This document shows positions 1-10,683 of a DNA stretch of 64,000 nucleotides, in pieces. The stretch's first letter is position 1. Each line of letters opens with the position of its first letter. The notes under the pieces were generated by a model. It was not told where the DNA came from, made no database searches, and worked only from the letters and a program-made list of their open reading frames with translations. The DNA comes from Oryzias latipes (Eukaryota > Chordata > Actinopteri > Beloniformes > Adrianichthyidae), in the NCBI RefSeq assembly GCF_002234675.1, contig NC_019871.2, forward strand, positions 27,528,094 through 27,592,093. The letters are read 5' to 3'. The position numbers and the translations under genes are program-made.

Positions 1-2344
1 GAAGAGGAACGGTGAGAGCACCGTCCCCTGAGGAGCACCAGTGCTGGAGACCACCACCTCCGACACACAGTTGTGTAGCCTCACATACTGTGGTCTGTTG
101 GTGAGGTAGTCGGTCGTCCATGCAGTCAGTCGTCTGTCCACTCCAGCCCCTTCCAGCTTCTCTCTCAGCAGAGCTGGCCGGATGGTGTTGAAGGCGCTGG
201 ACAAGTCAAAGAACATGACCCTCACAGCGGTTCCAGCGTCCTCCAGATGAGTCAACGCCCGGTGCAGCAGGTAGATGACAGCGTCATCCACCCCGATGTT
301 CGGCCTGTAGGCAAACTGCAGCGGGTCCGTTGCGGTGCTGACCACTGAGCGAAGGTGGCTGAGGATGAGCCTCTCCATGGTCTTCATCAGGTGGGAGGTC
401 AGGGCTACTGGTCTGTAGTGGTTTGGTTCCTTAGCGTGCGCCATCTTAGGAACCGGAACCACACAGGAGGTCTTCCACAGGACTGGGACCGTCTCCAGAC
501 TCAGGCTCAGGTTGAAGATGTAAGTGACCACCTCACAGAGCTGGTCAGCACAGTCCCTGAGCAGTCCAGGTCCGATGCCGTCTGGACCTGCAGCTTTCCT
601 GGTCTTAAGTCGCCTCAGTTCCCTCCTCACCTGATCAGAAGTGAGGCAAAGGGGGGTGGAGGTGTGGGGCAGAGATGGTACGGCTGTGGATGGGGGTGGT
701 GTGCAGTGATGAGTGTGATTGGGGGTGGGGGTTGGTTTAGCTGCTGGGCTGGAGATGTGTGAAGTGGAGGGGGGAGGGCTGGAGTCAAACCTGTTGAAGA
801 ACAGATTTAACTCGTTGGCCAAGCCCTGGTCTTCATCAGATGCCACCGTGTCTGCTCTCTGTCCGTGACCACTGATGGTCTTTAGACCTCTCCACACACC
901 TCGAACGTTGTTGTTCTCCAGCCGCTCCTCCAGCTTCCTCCTGTAGCTGTTCTTGGCCTGTCTGATCTTGTATTTGAGTTCATGCTGAACCTTCCTCTGC
1001 TCCTCTCTGTCCCCTGAAATAAAAGCCCTCCTCTTCTCCTTCAGTAGGGCTCTCAGCTCAGGGGTCACCCAGGGCTTGCTGTTGGAGAAACACCGCACCC
1101 TCTGAGTTGGTACAGTGTTCTCTACACAGAAGCTGATGAAGTCAGTGATGCAGTGGGTCAGGCTGTCGATGTCATCTCCATGAGAGCTGCAGAGTGTCTC
1201 CCAGTCCGTGGTCTGGAAACAGTCTCTCAGTCTCTCCCTGGCCTCATCAGTCCACGCTCTCACTGACTTCTTCTTCTGGGGTGGCTCTCTTTTTGCCCTG
1301 GGTTTGTAGTCAGGGAGCAGATGCACCAGGTTGTGATCAGAGCGGCCGAGTGGGGGGAGGGGGTTGGAGTCATATGCGTCCTTAACGTTAGCATACATTA
1401 AGTCCAGCGTCTTGTTCTCCCTAGTGTGGCACTTAACATACTGAGTGAAAGTGGGGAGAATGGAGGAGAGCGAGGCATGGTTGAAGTCCCCGCTGATGAG
1501 AAGCAGCGCCTGCGGGTGCCGGGTCTGCATGCGCGTCACCGCTCCGTGCAATCGCTCGCAGGCTGCCTCCGCATCGGCCGATGGAGGGATGTACACGTTA
1601 AGAATTATAACATGACAAAACTCCCTCGGGATGTAATACGGCCGAATGCCCACAGCTCGATGTCACGGGAGCAAAACTGTTCCTTCACAGAGACGTGCGC
1701 CGGGTTGCACCATCTCTCGTTAATAAACACCGCCAGTCCTCCTCCCTTCTTCTTACCACTGTCTCTCAAACTCCTGTCCGCCCGAACCAGTTTGAATCCA
1801 TCCAGTGCGACCACGGAGTCCGGTGTCGATTCATTCAGCCACGTCTCAGTGAAACACATGAGGCTACACTCCCTGTACTCCTGCTGTAACCGGGTCAGCG
1901 CCGTCAGCTCGTCCATCTTGTTGGAGAGGGAACGGACGTTTCCCATAATGATGGATGGAACGTATGGTTTGTACCTCCATCTCCTCTCCCGAAGCCTACG
2001 TCCTGCTCTGCAGCCTCTCCGTTTCCTCCGAATTTCAGGTGGAACTTCAGGTCTTTCGGTGTAGAAAGGTGCAGAGCCGCGCAGAGCTAACAGCTGATCC
2101 CTGGAGTAAACAATGGAGCCATGTGCGAAGCTGAGGGGGTCCGCCGACACACTCCCAAACAAGTTAAAAAACATCGAAAAACAGAATGCAAAAATAATAG
2201 AATTGGTCTCCTTATGTGCAGACTTGCAAAAGGCATTGACCACATAAAAGAAAAGCCGTAGAGTGGGCCAAAAAACAATAGAAAAGAGAAGAAAAGAGAG
2301 AGCTGCTGTAACTAGCTGCTGCTCCTGCAGCGCCATCTTGGATT
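1..2344 (-). mobile_element. L2/CR1-like LINE, 5' part with endonuclease and reverse transcriptase
   Basis: A non-LTR retrotransposon runs right to left and leaves the window at its reverse transcriptase. The reading frame opens with ATG at 2336 (MALQEQQLVTAAL). It carries an endonuclease-type start (NVRSLSNKMDELTAL, then FTETWLNES), then SGDFNHASLSS and GRSDHNL, all typical of the apurinic endonuclease of these LINEs. Further on are RKAAGPDGIGP, NHYRPVALTSHLMKTMER, FFDLSSAFNTI and TGAPQGTVLSPFLF, which are reverse transcriptase blocks. One frame change near 1640-1660 splits the frame; I saw no other obvious break, so the copy looks fairly young. The clade assignment (CR1/L2 group) is from motif memory and not certain. 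Its 5' end directly abuts a second LINE in the opposite orientation at 2345. Confidence 0.85.
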
Positions 2345-2960
2345 AAGATAGATAATGTTAAGGAAACTTTAGTTGGTTATTATGAAAAAGAATATAACAT
2401 GAAACTGCTTCAAAAACCAAAATTACGAAACTTATTCGCAAATTAAGGACACATTTTCTGCTGAGCCATATGTTATGTATAACTTAAAAAGAGGACAAAG
2501 ATCCTTAAGTTCTCAACTTAGAGCAGGAGTGCTCCCCGTACAGGTGGAAGTAGGGTGTTTTAAAGGCCCTCCTGAGGAGGAAAGACTCTGTGAGGCCTGT
2601 GAGCTGCAAGTGGTGGAGGATGAATTTCATTTTTTGTTTTATTGTCATTTGTATGAAAAACAGAGACTTTGTCTGTATGAGGTGATAGAAAAGAAATGTC
2701 CTGATTTGTTTTGGTTATATGAAGATAAGATTTTACGTTGGCTTTTTGAAAATTAAATCTTTTGTTTGGCAAATTTTGTGTCAAAGGCATGGAGAATAAG
2801 AAAGGACACTTTGTATTCTGTTATACTCTGTTTAGGGGGGTTATTGGATTTTTGTGATGGGCCTTTATGTATTATGTATTATGTCTTTCAGTGTCATATA
2901 AGCCCATGTGGGCTGGGCAGATTAGTGCATGACACTTAAATAAATCAATCAAAAATCAAA
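2345..2960 (+). mobile_element. LINE 3' end (same family as 19005-20649)
   Basis: This is the C-terminal coding end and 3' UTR of a LINE. A 93-residue stretch from 2475 holds a zinc-type motif, Cys-x2-Cys-x9-His-x4-Cys (in RLCEACELQVVEDEFHFLFY and the next Cys), a feature of several LINE ORF2 C-termini. The 3' UTR ends in an AATCA-type tail near 2940-2955. The sequence is closely similar to 20112-20640. The 5' part is absent here. Because the neighbouring LINE ends exactly at this point, that LINE may have inserted into this one, with the missing half lying left of the window. Confidence 0.8.
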
Positions 2961-3335
2961 ATGTAGACAAATAGATCCATATACAGAACATCTAAGTTTT
3001 CCTCGTCTGAACTGGAATCTGGCCCAAACTGTCATGCTGGATAGCTCCAATATTGCTCGCCATTTTGTTGCGCCGCTAATGTTAGGTTGGGGTTGTGAGA
3101 GGCTGTAAGCTAGCAGGAGAGCTTGTAAAACAAATGATGAGAAATGGGGTGGCTTTACTCTGCCCCAATGGTCCCCCCCAAAATGTAAAGGTGAATTTTG
3201 AATTAACTCCTGCCGCTCTGCAGAATTATATCTAAGAAAACCACACAACTTTTATTATTTTGGCTAAAATCTACATTATAATAATTAGAAGACCACTTTG
3301 AAAATACAGATGAAAAACCTGGACTCTGAGCACCA
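2961..3335. repeat. Remnant of a 0.4-0.65 kb TIR MITE family
   Basis: The stretch shares blocks with 38418-39045, for example the segments around 3055-3110 and 3195-3250. The terminal inverted repeats seen in better copies of the family are not complete here, so this is a truncated copy. Confidence 0.55.
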
Positions 3336-3739
3336 GCCTCAGCCAATCCAGAAAAACTAGTGGGTTCCCCATTTTTGACATACAAAAAAGAGTAACAACC
3401 CCTTCCAGGTAGAGTCTGCGCTGCCAGCACCGAGCCCAGGTTAACACATACCAACATTCTCAGCAGGGCAGTTTACAATATGCACATGTATCTTTGCAAA
3501 AGTTCTGATGTTTTCATGGGCAAAACGCAAACACGTTTAGGCTGACGTCATGAAATGGGCAGCACCCACAAGGAGAGAAAGGCAGTGTTCATAGTTCAAG
3601 TCATCTTACTTTTAGGTAGGAAAATGAGATGTCGAAATTACTTATATTTTATTAAAAAAATAATGTGTTCTTTAGTGTACCAAAGGTAATATATTATGAT
3701 ATACATGGATATATTTTACTCTGAAAGGCTTAAGAAAAG
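3336..3739. other. No recognised feature
   Basis: AT-rich DNA with short spurious reading frames only. I see no gene, RNA or clear repeat boundary. Confidence 0.4.
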
Positions 3740-4036
3740 CATGTTATAGACTAGGCCATTTAAAAAAATACCATTTATTTGTTTTACAAGGACCTGATCA
3801 TTTCTTATATTGTTATTGTGATAAATTTCCACTGGCATGGAGTCCCATCTTAGCCATATCCATATATGTTTAAAACAACTTCCATGTATGCTTATGAAGA
3901 AAAAAAAAACCTCAGTAGGAATTTTCAATTAAGAGAATCCGGGAAGCAAATGTTTTAAGTTTTGTTTGAATGACTTAATTAACCAAGTTTGTAGGTAATG
4001 TTACTGGACATAGAATAAAGAGAACGTTATTTTGAT

Positions 4037-4800
4037 TCAATTCAGTTCAATTCAATTCATTCAATTTTATTTGTATAGCCCAAATTCACAACAACAGTTA
4101 TCTCAATGGGCTTCGTACCGGTAATTGTAATGTAAAAATACAATCAAAAAGGATCAGAAATGCATAGAATTCAATAGGATAATACTAAACTTTAACTAAA
4201 CAGACTAAACTTAACTGGACATCCCTGCCAGTGGAGCCTTCTTCGTGGTAAGGAAAAACTCCTAAAAAAATCAGATTCGGGAAAAAATGAAGAAACCTCA
4301 GGGGTGCCCACATGAAGGAGGGATCCTCCCCCAGGATGGACAGGCGATTTACCAGAACTCATAGAGAAAAATTAACTTAGCTAACTCTACAACTACATAT
4401 TTAAAGTCCAGCAAATGATCTTCATCCAGATGAATTTGGGGGCGGCTGGGGGCGCGAGTCGAGCCGGAGACAGGATCCACAACCAGGTGTAGAAGCAGTA
4501 ATAGAGGCGAGCCAGAAACGAGGTACACGGTCAGGTACAGGAGCACGGATGAGCCAACAAGGAGGAAAGTAGGAAAGAGGGACATTACATGACTCGCACT
4601 GCACCAAACAGAGGCATGGAGAACTAAATGATAAGTAATGATCAAGAATAGAGGAGAGAAGGAGAGTACAAATAGGCAAGAATAGAGGACAGAATCCCAG
4701 TGTACCATAGTTTCCCCAGCTTCGATCTTCAAGTAGCCTACTAATAACCAATTCTTATTGTTAAGTTTAATTTAAACAAATTAAAGGTAATTAAAGGTAA
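4037..4800 (-). mobile_element. Non-autonomous retroelement with TTGAA-type tail, copy 1
   Basis: The plus strand begins with repeats of ATTCA type followed by 'ttttatttgtatagcccaaa', the reverse of the familiar teleost LINE/SINE 3' tail. The body is collinear with 15015-15848 and with the reverse complement of 17816-18772, though more diverged. No coding region is visible. The element lies inside old units of the tRNA-Leu array. The family name is not certain; the tail suggests mobilisation by an L2/Rex-like LINE. Confidence 0.7.
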
Positions 4801-5124
4801 ATATTATCTGAACACTAGCCAGTCTGACAAAAAGCCTGTCCAAAGAGAAATTTTTTCAGTCTAACTTTGAATATGGAAACTGTTTCTGCCTCTCTTATAT
4901 GAGCCATAAAACAGGGTCAGGACAGCATTACTTATGGAAAAAATATACAAGATCTCAGTAGTTTTAGATCAATAGAGTGAAAATAGACTGCTTAGCCTTT
5001 GGTTGATTTGTTGAAAATCTGACAAAAACATCAAGAGCTAATAAAGCAAGTTTTGTTACTGGTCAGCAGATATATGGCAGACTTTATTTGAAGAGGACAG
5101 CAGTAGGAATTATAGTAATCAGAA

Positions 5125-5206
5125 TGTCAGAAGTAGAATTTGAACCCACACCTCTTACAAGAATACAACCTAAACGCAGTGCCTTGGACCGCTCGGCCAT
5201 CCGGAC
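5125..5206 (-). pseudogene. tRNA-Leu copy 1, anticodon changed to TAG
   Basis: This 82-bp stretch aligns end to end with the tRNA-Leu(CAG) copies further right. On the minus strand the anticodon loop reads GTTTAGGT where others read GTTCAGGT, so the anticodon is TAG, still leucine. Many differences are C-to-T on the tRNA strand; the anticodon stem and T stem can still pair through G-T wobbles, but the acceptor stem has a mismatch at its fourth pair. It lies in the degenerate part of the array, so a decayed gene is the likeliest reading. Confidence 0.65.
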
Positions 5207-5312
5207 ATTCTCTGTGCAAGTAAAAGTCGCTTCTGGCAACGTGTTTCAACTCCTAATGACTTAGTGAAACAGTCAAGCACTTGTAGCCTTCGCTCAGTGT
5301 TGTAATCACAAA

Positions 5313-5590
5313 TGTCTGTTAGGGTTATGTAATTATCATTTGCTTACACGCTATTATCACCATGATATGGTTGTCTAAGTTCTATCTTTCAGTAAGAAAA
5401 CAATGACTTGAAAAGTTCTGATTATACAAGAATATGATTTTCCTGTACTGCTTGATTGAATGACCTACTTTTATGTTATCAACCCTGGCCACCAATAAAA
5501 CCAGACTGGATACACTGGGAAGGCAGAACTCCTCTGTGACATCTCCTGTGTGGTTCTTCTCTTTATTAAGGAAAAGTCAGAACCCTGACA
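5313..5590 (+). mobile_element. Solo LTR fossil (retrovirus-like/Gypsy-type, 278 bp)
   Basis: A 278-bp insert interrupts a unit of the tandem array. It starts with TGTC and ends with GACA, with short inverted ends (AGGGTT near the start, AACCCTGACA at the end), and carries a polyadenylation signal AATAAA at 5494. Flanking sequence on both sides continues the array unit, as expected for a solo LTR. No internal region is present. Gypsy-type origin is inferred from the ends only. Confidence 0.55.
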
Positions 5591-6334
5591 ATGTCAGCCA
5601 TATTTGCAATAATCAACAATGACTTTATGAATACCAGATTTGTTTATGACTGAACTATTTATGTTAAATAGACTGTCTGTTTTACAATATATGTGCAGAT
5701 GTAAACCATCAGTGCTTGTGTCTTATATGGCACCACTAACAATTGTGCTTCTTTTGTGTAGCAGCATTGAAAGGAAGGCATGACAGACTAGATTTTGATG
5801 GAGTTTCAAGAAAGGATTTTGTAAGTGGACCAAGATGCCCGACTTTGCATTAGGGCTAAGTTGTCAGAGTGATTTTTTCAAATGCAATGACTTGACACGT
5901 TTCTCGATAGCATGCAATGGTAAGCAGGTAACCATTAATCTCCGCTGCCTTGGTTTGAGGACAAATACAATGTATTTGTGTTACATTGACCTGATAATTT
6001 ATGACCTTGGTCTTGAGATAAATTGTCAGTGGCATGGAATCCCATCTTACATATCCAGATACGTTGAAAACAACTTCCATAAATGCTTATGGAAAAAACA
6101 GATAAAATATCAGTAGGAGTTTTTAATGAATAGATTGATAACATATTGATTTGGCTTTGGTTAACTTGAGGCATGTGTGACAACAACGCTGAGAGCAAAT
6201 AAAGGGAAATTTGTCAGAATAAGTTGAAATCAAACAAGCTATTAGGTGATGTTAGTGAAGAACAAATGCAGAGCAAAAGTCCATTAATGAGGACACCAAT
6301 AGCCAGTGTAGAAGGTGCCTGACTGTTAGCTGAA

Positions 6335-6416
6335 TTTCAGAAGTGGGATTTGAACCCACGCCTCTTACCAGACTGCGACCTGAACGCAGCGCCTTGAACC
6401 GCTCGGCCATCCTGAC
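6335..6416 (-). tRNA. tRNA-Leu(CAG) copy 2
   Basis: The minus strand gives a leucine tRNA of 82 nt with a long variable arm and anticodon CAG. Box A (TGGCCGAGCGG) and box B (GGTTCAAATCC) are intact. The first acceptor pair is lost because the last acceptor base is A, not C, so this older copy may not be processed normally. It is flanked by ordinary array sequence and followed by an inserted LINE at 6487. Confidence 0.6.
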
Positions 6417-6486
6417 AACCTCTACAAAAAACAATGGCGAGTGCAATACAAAGAAGACCTATGTGCTTAACAACTACTTGTCTGTT

Positions 6487-8780
6487 ATGCCCAATGGTAA
6501 AGCACCAGGGCCTGACGGCTTTCCTGCTGAGTTTTATAAAGAATTCTGGGAACAACTGGCACCAACATTTTATAAAACGGTCACATCTATTAATGAGAGC
6601 CAACCAATGCCACCTAACATGAACTCAGCCAACATAATTCTTCTTCTAAAACCAGACAAAGATCCCACTAGCCCTTCAAGGTATCGCCCTATTTCTCTAA
6701 TCAATGCAGATGTAAAAATCATCTGCAAAGCACTAGCACAGAGAATAGAAAAAATCACTCCTCACATAATTCACCAAACTGGATTCATCAAAGGCAGACA
6801 CTCGGATGATAATGTCCGTAGACTAGTTAATATAATAGACTTTGCTACCATTGAAAACCAGGAAATGACGGTACTATCGCTGGATGCTGAAAAAGCCTAA
6901 GTCTACCAGTTGTCCCCAACTTACCCCCTTCCTCATATAACCTCATATTAGGGTGAGGGGGTGGGGGGTCTAGCCTGCGATGCGCCTTGGGGGGGGGCTA
7001 CTTGGCAGTGGCCCCCCTCCTATGGTTGCCGTATGGAGTGGGCTCCCCCTCTTTCGGTTTTATTTGCACCTTAGACATGTAGGGTCCTTGGTAGGGGGGG
7101 TGCTTGGACATCACTGCCAGCAAGCAGCAGATGTCCTCCTGGCACCCTACCCGCCAATTTTAACCGCACCTTAGACATTTAGGGCCCCTTGGTGGGGAGG
7201 GTGAGGGGACATCACTGTGAGTAATCAGGAGATGTCCCCTCAGTGCCCTACTTGCCAATTTTAACTGCACCCCCCTTAGTACACACACCCCTCCCCCTTC
7301 AATATATACATTCCAACATAAACACACACACATGCACACACACACCCTCTCAAAAACACATACACGCACACACATTTTGCAAGGAAGGTGGGACCTGGGT
7401 CCATCTGTCCCCTACCCCTTCCCTGGTGGGGGGTGCGGGCCCCTTGGCGATGGCGGCCGTGTCCCTTGGGTGCCGGCTCCCTGGGCCCGGCGGTGCTCTC
7501 TCCGCATGGTGGGGGGGTTCATATTACACCTGAGCCGGGGGGTGTTCGTGTCCCTGGGGGGTGGGTCCTGGTCCTTGGCCCTGAGCGCTGGGCCCCGCCA
7601 AACTTCCAACATGGCCGAGCCTGGTCGGGCCGTATTTATAACACCCCTTGTGGGCCACCCTTTTTTCCCCGGGGTTCCCCCCTCCTGGGCGGGGGCGGCG
7701 GGCCCCTGCCTTGCTCCTCCCTGGACCAACCGTGGGCCGGGTGGGTGGCTGCCTGGAGTGCGGAGCGGGTCTCCCTTGGGGGGTCCTGGCTCGTACCTGG
7801 GGTTGGGGCGGGGGGATGCCCGGAACTCCTGGGTGGTGGTGGGGTGCTCGTCTGGGGCTGTGGGCGTCCTTCTCCGGTGGGGCCCTGCGTTGGGCTCTTC
7901 CGGCGCGGCGGGGGGGCTGCTTTCATGGTTGGGCTGGGGCGGCGCTCTCTTTCCCTCCGTGCCTCCCTGCTCTCAGGCTCTGGGGGCCTTGCGGCGGTCC
8001 TGCTGGCCCTGGCCTGGGTGGCGGTCTTGGTCGCCCGGGGGGCGGTTGTTCCCTGCCTGTTCCCGTGTGGCGTTGGGGGATTTCCGGCTGCTGCTGCGGC
8101 GGGGGTCTGGGTGTGGGGGTGGCTAGGCGCTCCTCCTCCTTCTTTTCACATTCCACCATCCATTTTAGAAGAACATAAACACTCACCTGAGCACAGGTGT
8201 TAGCTCACCTTTGCACTTATAGTTTGCATGATTGAATGAATGAAAGATTTCACACTAGTTGGTTTAAAGGAATAGGTATGCGTTCGTGAACACTATCTGT
8301 TTTGTGTACATGTTGACATGTGAACATTTTTTGAAGCTAGCAGGTGTGTTGATAATATTTGAGTGTGTGTGAACAGGCCCCGCCCTATTTGTACTACATT
8401 TGAACTGTACCGTAATGATAAACAACCAGTAAACCTGTCTGCTTCATGCTGCTTCATGGTCTTACCCCCACCCGCCCTCTCTCACTATAGCCCCCCCCCT
8501 CTGACATCCCTCCCTCTTCTTCCCTTCTTTCCTTTTCCGTCCGGTCCAACACCAAAGATTTTCAATCATGGTTGAAATGAATAAAGTTTGGCCTCAATTA
8601 CAAAAGGGGTTTGTTCAGTCACACCTTTGGTTTGTCTGAAGATTAATAACCCCTCTTGTTAAAGTAAAATATGTCCAACACAAGAGTCCATCAGCTCTCA
8701 TCTGCCTGCCCAGTTGTTGGACTGGACAAGTTTAAAAAAATAGTAAAAAAAAAATAATAATAATAATAAAAAATAAATAA
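6487..8780 (+). mobile_element. L1-Tx1-like LINE, internally deleted
   Basis: From 6487 the plus strand encodes reverse transcriptase blocks of L1 type: GKAPGPDGFPAEFYKEFWE, RYRPISLINADVKIICKALA, GFIKGRHSDDN and LSLDAEKA. The frame stops at 6898-6900, and the sequence jumps directly to a long GC-rich 3' region with runs of G (6940-8160), CA repeats (7320-7380) and an A-rich end (8732-8780). The catalytic centre and the rest of ORF2 are missing. Array unit sequence flanks both ends, but about 0.5 kb of the unit is absent at the junction. Long open frames inside 7243-8203 are G/C-composition artefacts. Confidence 0.8.
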
Positions 8781-9613
8781 ATGAAAGATGGGAGTAATTG
8801 TCACCTCTGGCAACCAGTTTCAACTCCTAATGACTAAGTGAAAAAGCCAAGAACTTGTACCAGTATACAATGTCGTGGAACTCTTGTCTGGTGGTAGCAC
8901 CAGGATGTTCCGCAGTCTACGGTATTGAGGAAACCTTGAATGTTGATAGAAATGAATAGCCACTGTGTTTCAGCTCCACATTAAATGCTGCTTCTTTGTT
9001 TGCTTTGCAATTTCAAAGCACGTATCTCCTTCTTTGTGTCCATTCTTACATTTTTATGACTCTGGTAGAAGATTTGGATTTGATTGTAAATAGAACAAAG
9101 TACAGAGGAACATATAGAGTAAGTGGCAAGTTGGCACATGAGGTGTAAGGCAGCCTGGATAGGAGATCCAGACTTTGATTGAATGAAAGATGGGAGTAAT
9201 TGTCACCTCTGGTAACCAGTTTCAACTCCTAATGACTAAGTGAAACAGTCAAGAACTCGTAGCCTTCGCTCAGTGTTGTAATCACAAATATGTCAGCCAT
9301 ATTTGCAATAATCAACAATGACTTTATGAATACCAGATTTGTTGAAAACAACTTCCATAAATGCTTATGGAAAAAAACAGACAAAATATCAGGAGGAGTT
9401 TTTAATGAATAGATTGATAACATATTGATTTGCCTTTGGTTAATATGTAGCATGTGTGACAACAATGTTGAGAGCAAATAAAGTAAGTTTTGTCTGAATA
9501 AGTTAAAATGAAGCAAGCTATTAGTTGATGTTAATAGAGAACAAATGCAGAGCAGAGTTCCATTGATGAAGACACCAATAGCCAGTATAGAAGTAGCCTG
9601 ACTGTTGGCTGAA

Positions 9614-9695
9614 TGTCAGAAGTGGGATTTGAACCCACGCCTCTTACGAGACTGCGACCTGAACGCAGCGCCTTGGACCGCTCGGCCATCCTGAC
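9614..9695 (-). tRNA. tRNA-Leu(CAG) copy 3
   Basis: The minus strand encodes an 82-nt leucine tRNA including the discriminator A. It has a paired seven-base acceptor stem, box A TGGCCGAGCGG, anticodon CAG in loop TTCAGGT, a variable arm CTC-GTAA-GAG, and box B GGTTCAAATCC. All stems pair. No CCA is encoded, as expected in a eukaryote. A run of four T, the usual Pol III stop, is not found within the first 60 bases downstream, which is unusual. Confidence 0.85.
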
Positions 9696-10601
9696 ATCCT
9701 CTACAAAAGCCAATGGGGCGTGCAATACAAAGATGACCTATGTGCTTAACAACTGCTTGTCTGTTCAGAAGGCAAAGATTGATTGGTGAAAACGGCCTTT
9801 CCCTTTTTAACTGAATTTACACTACTGAGATGTTTGTGTTGGTAAGGACCCATGATACTCAACAGTTACAATGTCGTGGAACTCTTGTCTGGTGGTAGCA
9901 CCAGGATGTTCCGCAGTCTACGGTATTGAGGAAACTTTGAATGTTGATAGAAATGAATAGCCACTGTGTTTCAGCTCCACATTAAGTGCTGCTTCTTTGT
10001 TTGCTTTGAAATTTAAAAGCACGTGTCTCCCTTTTTGTGTACATTCTTACATTTTTATGACTCTGGTAGAAGATTTGGATTAGATTGTAAATAGAACAAA
10101 GTACAGAAGAACATATAGAGTAAGTGGCAAGTTGGCACATGAGGTGTAAGGCAGTCTGGATGGGAGATCCAGACTTTGATTGAATGAAAGATGGGAGTAA
10201 TTGTCACCTCTGGCAACCAGTTTCAACTCCTAATGACTAAGTGAAACAGTCATTCGCTCAGTGTTGTAATCACAAATATGTCAGCCATATTTGCAATAAT
10301 CAACAATGACTTTATGAATACCAGATTTGTTGAAAACAACTTCCATAAATGCTTATGGAAAAAAACAGACAAAATATAAGGAGGAGTTTTTAATGAATAG
10401 ATTGATAACATATTGATTTGCCTTTGGTTAATTTGTAGCATGTGTGACAACAATGTTGAGAGCAAATAAAGTAAGTTTTGTCTGAATAAGTTCAAATCAA
10501 GCAAGCTATTAGGTGATGTTAATAGAGAGTAAATGCACAGCAGAGTTCCATTGATGAGAACGCCAATAGCTAGTGTAGAAGTAGCTTGCCTGTTGGTTGA
10601 A

Positions 10602-10683
10602 TGTCAGAAGTGGGATTTGAACCCACGCCTCTTACGAGACTGCGACCTGAACGCAGCGCCTTGGACCGCTCGGCCATCCTGAC
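10602..10683 (-). tRNA. tRNA-Leu(CAG) copy 4
   Basis: Same sequence as copy 3 across the whole 82 nt, with all stems paired, anticodon CAG, and intact boxes A and B. It lies 988 bp from copy 3 within the tandem array. Confidence 0.85.

Larger units (their letters stand above)
3740..6486. repeat. Old, degenerate part of the tRNA-Leu tandem array
   Basis: Blocks of the 1.0-kb unit seen at 8781-15006 recur here in diverged form: 3776-3930, 4890-5070, 5230-5312, 5591-5640 and 6063-6486. The phrase giving the 'aacttccataaatgcttat' block is at 6069 and in worn form near 3880. The stretch 5645-6062 differs from the regular unit but resembles the sequence at 3776-3870, so an older unit type seems to have been longer or different. 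Two tRNA-Leu copies lie within it. Later insertions are a retroelement (4037-4800), a solo LTR fossil (5313-5590) and a LINE that begins at 6487. Confidence 0.7.

Noticed and set aside
1426-2064. 212-residue plus-strand frame
   Set aside because: Antisense shadow of the LINE endonuclease coding strand.
7243-8203. Several long overlapping frames, up to 271 residues
   Set aside because: G/C-rich LINE 3' region with few stop codons by composition; no domain is visible.
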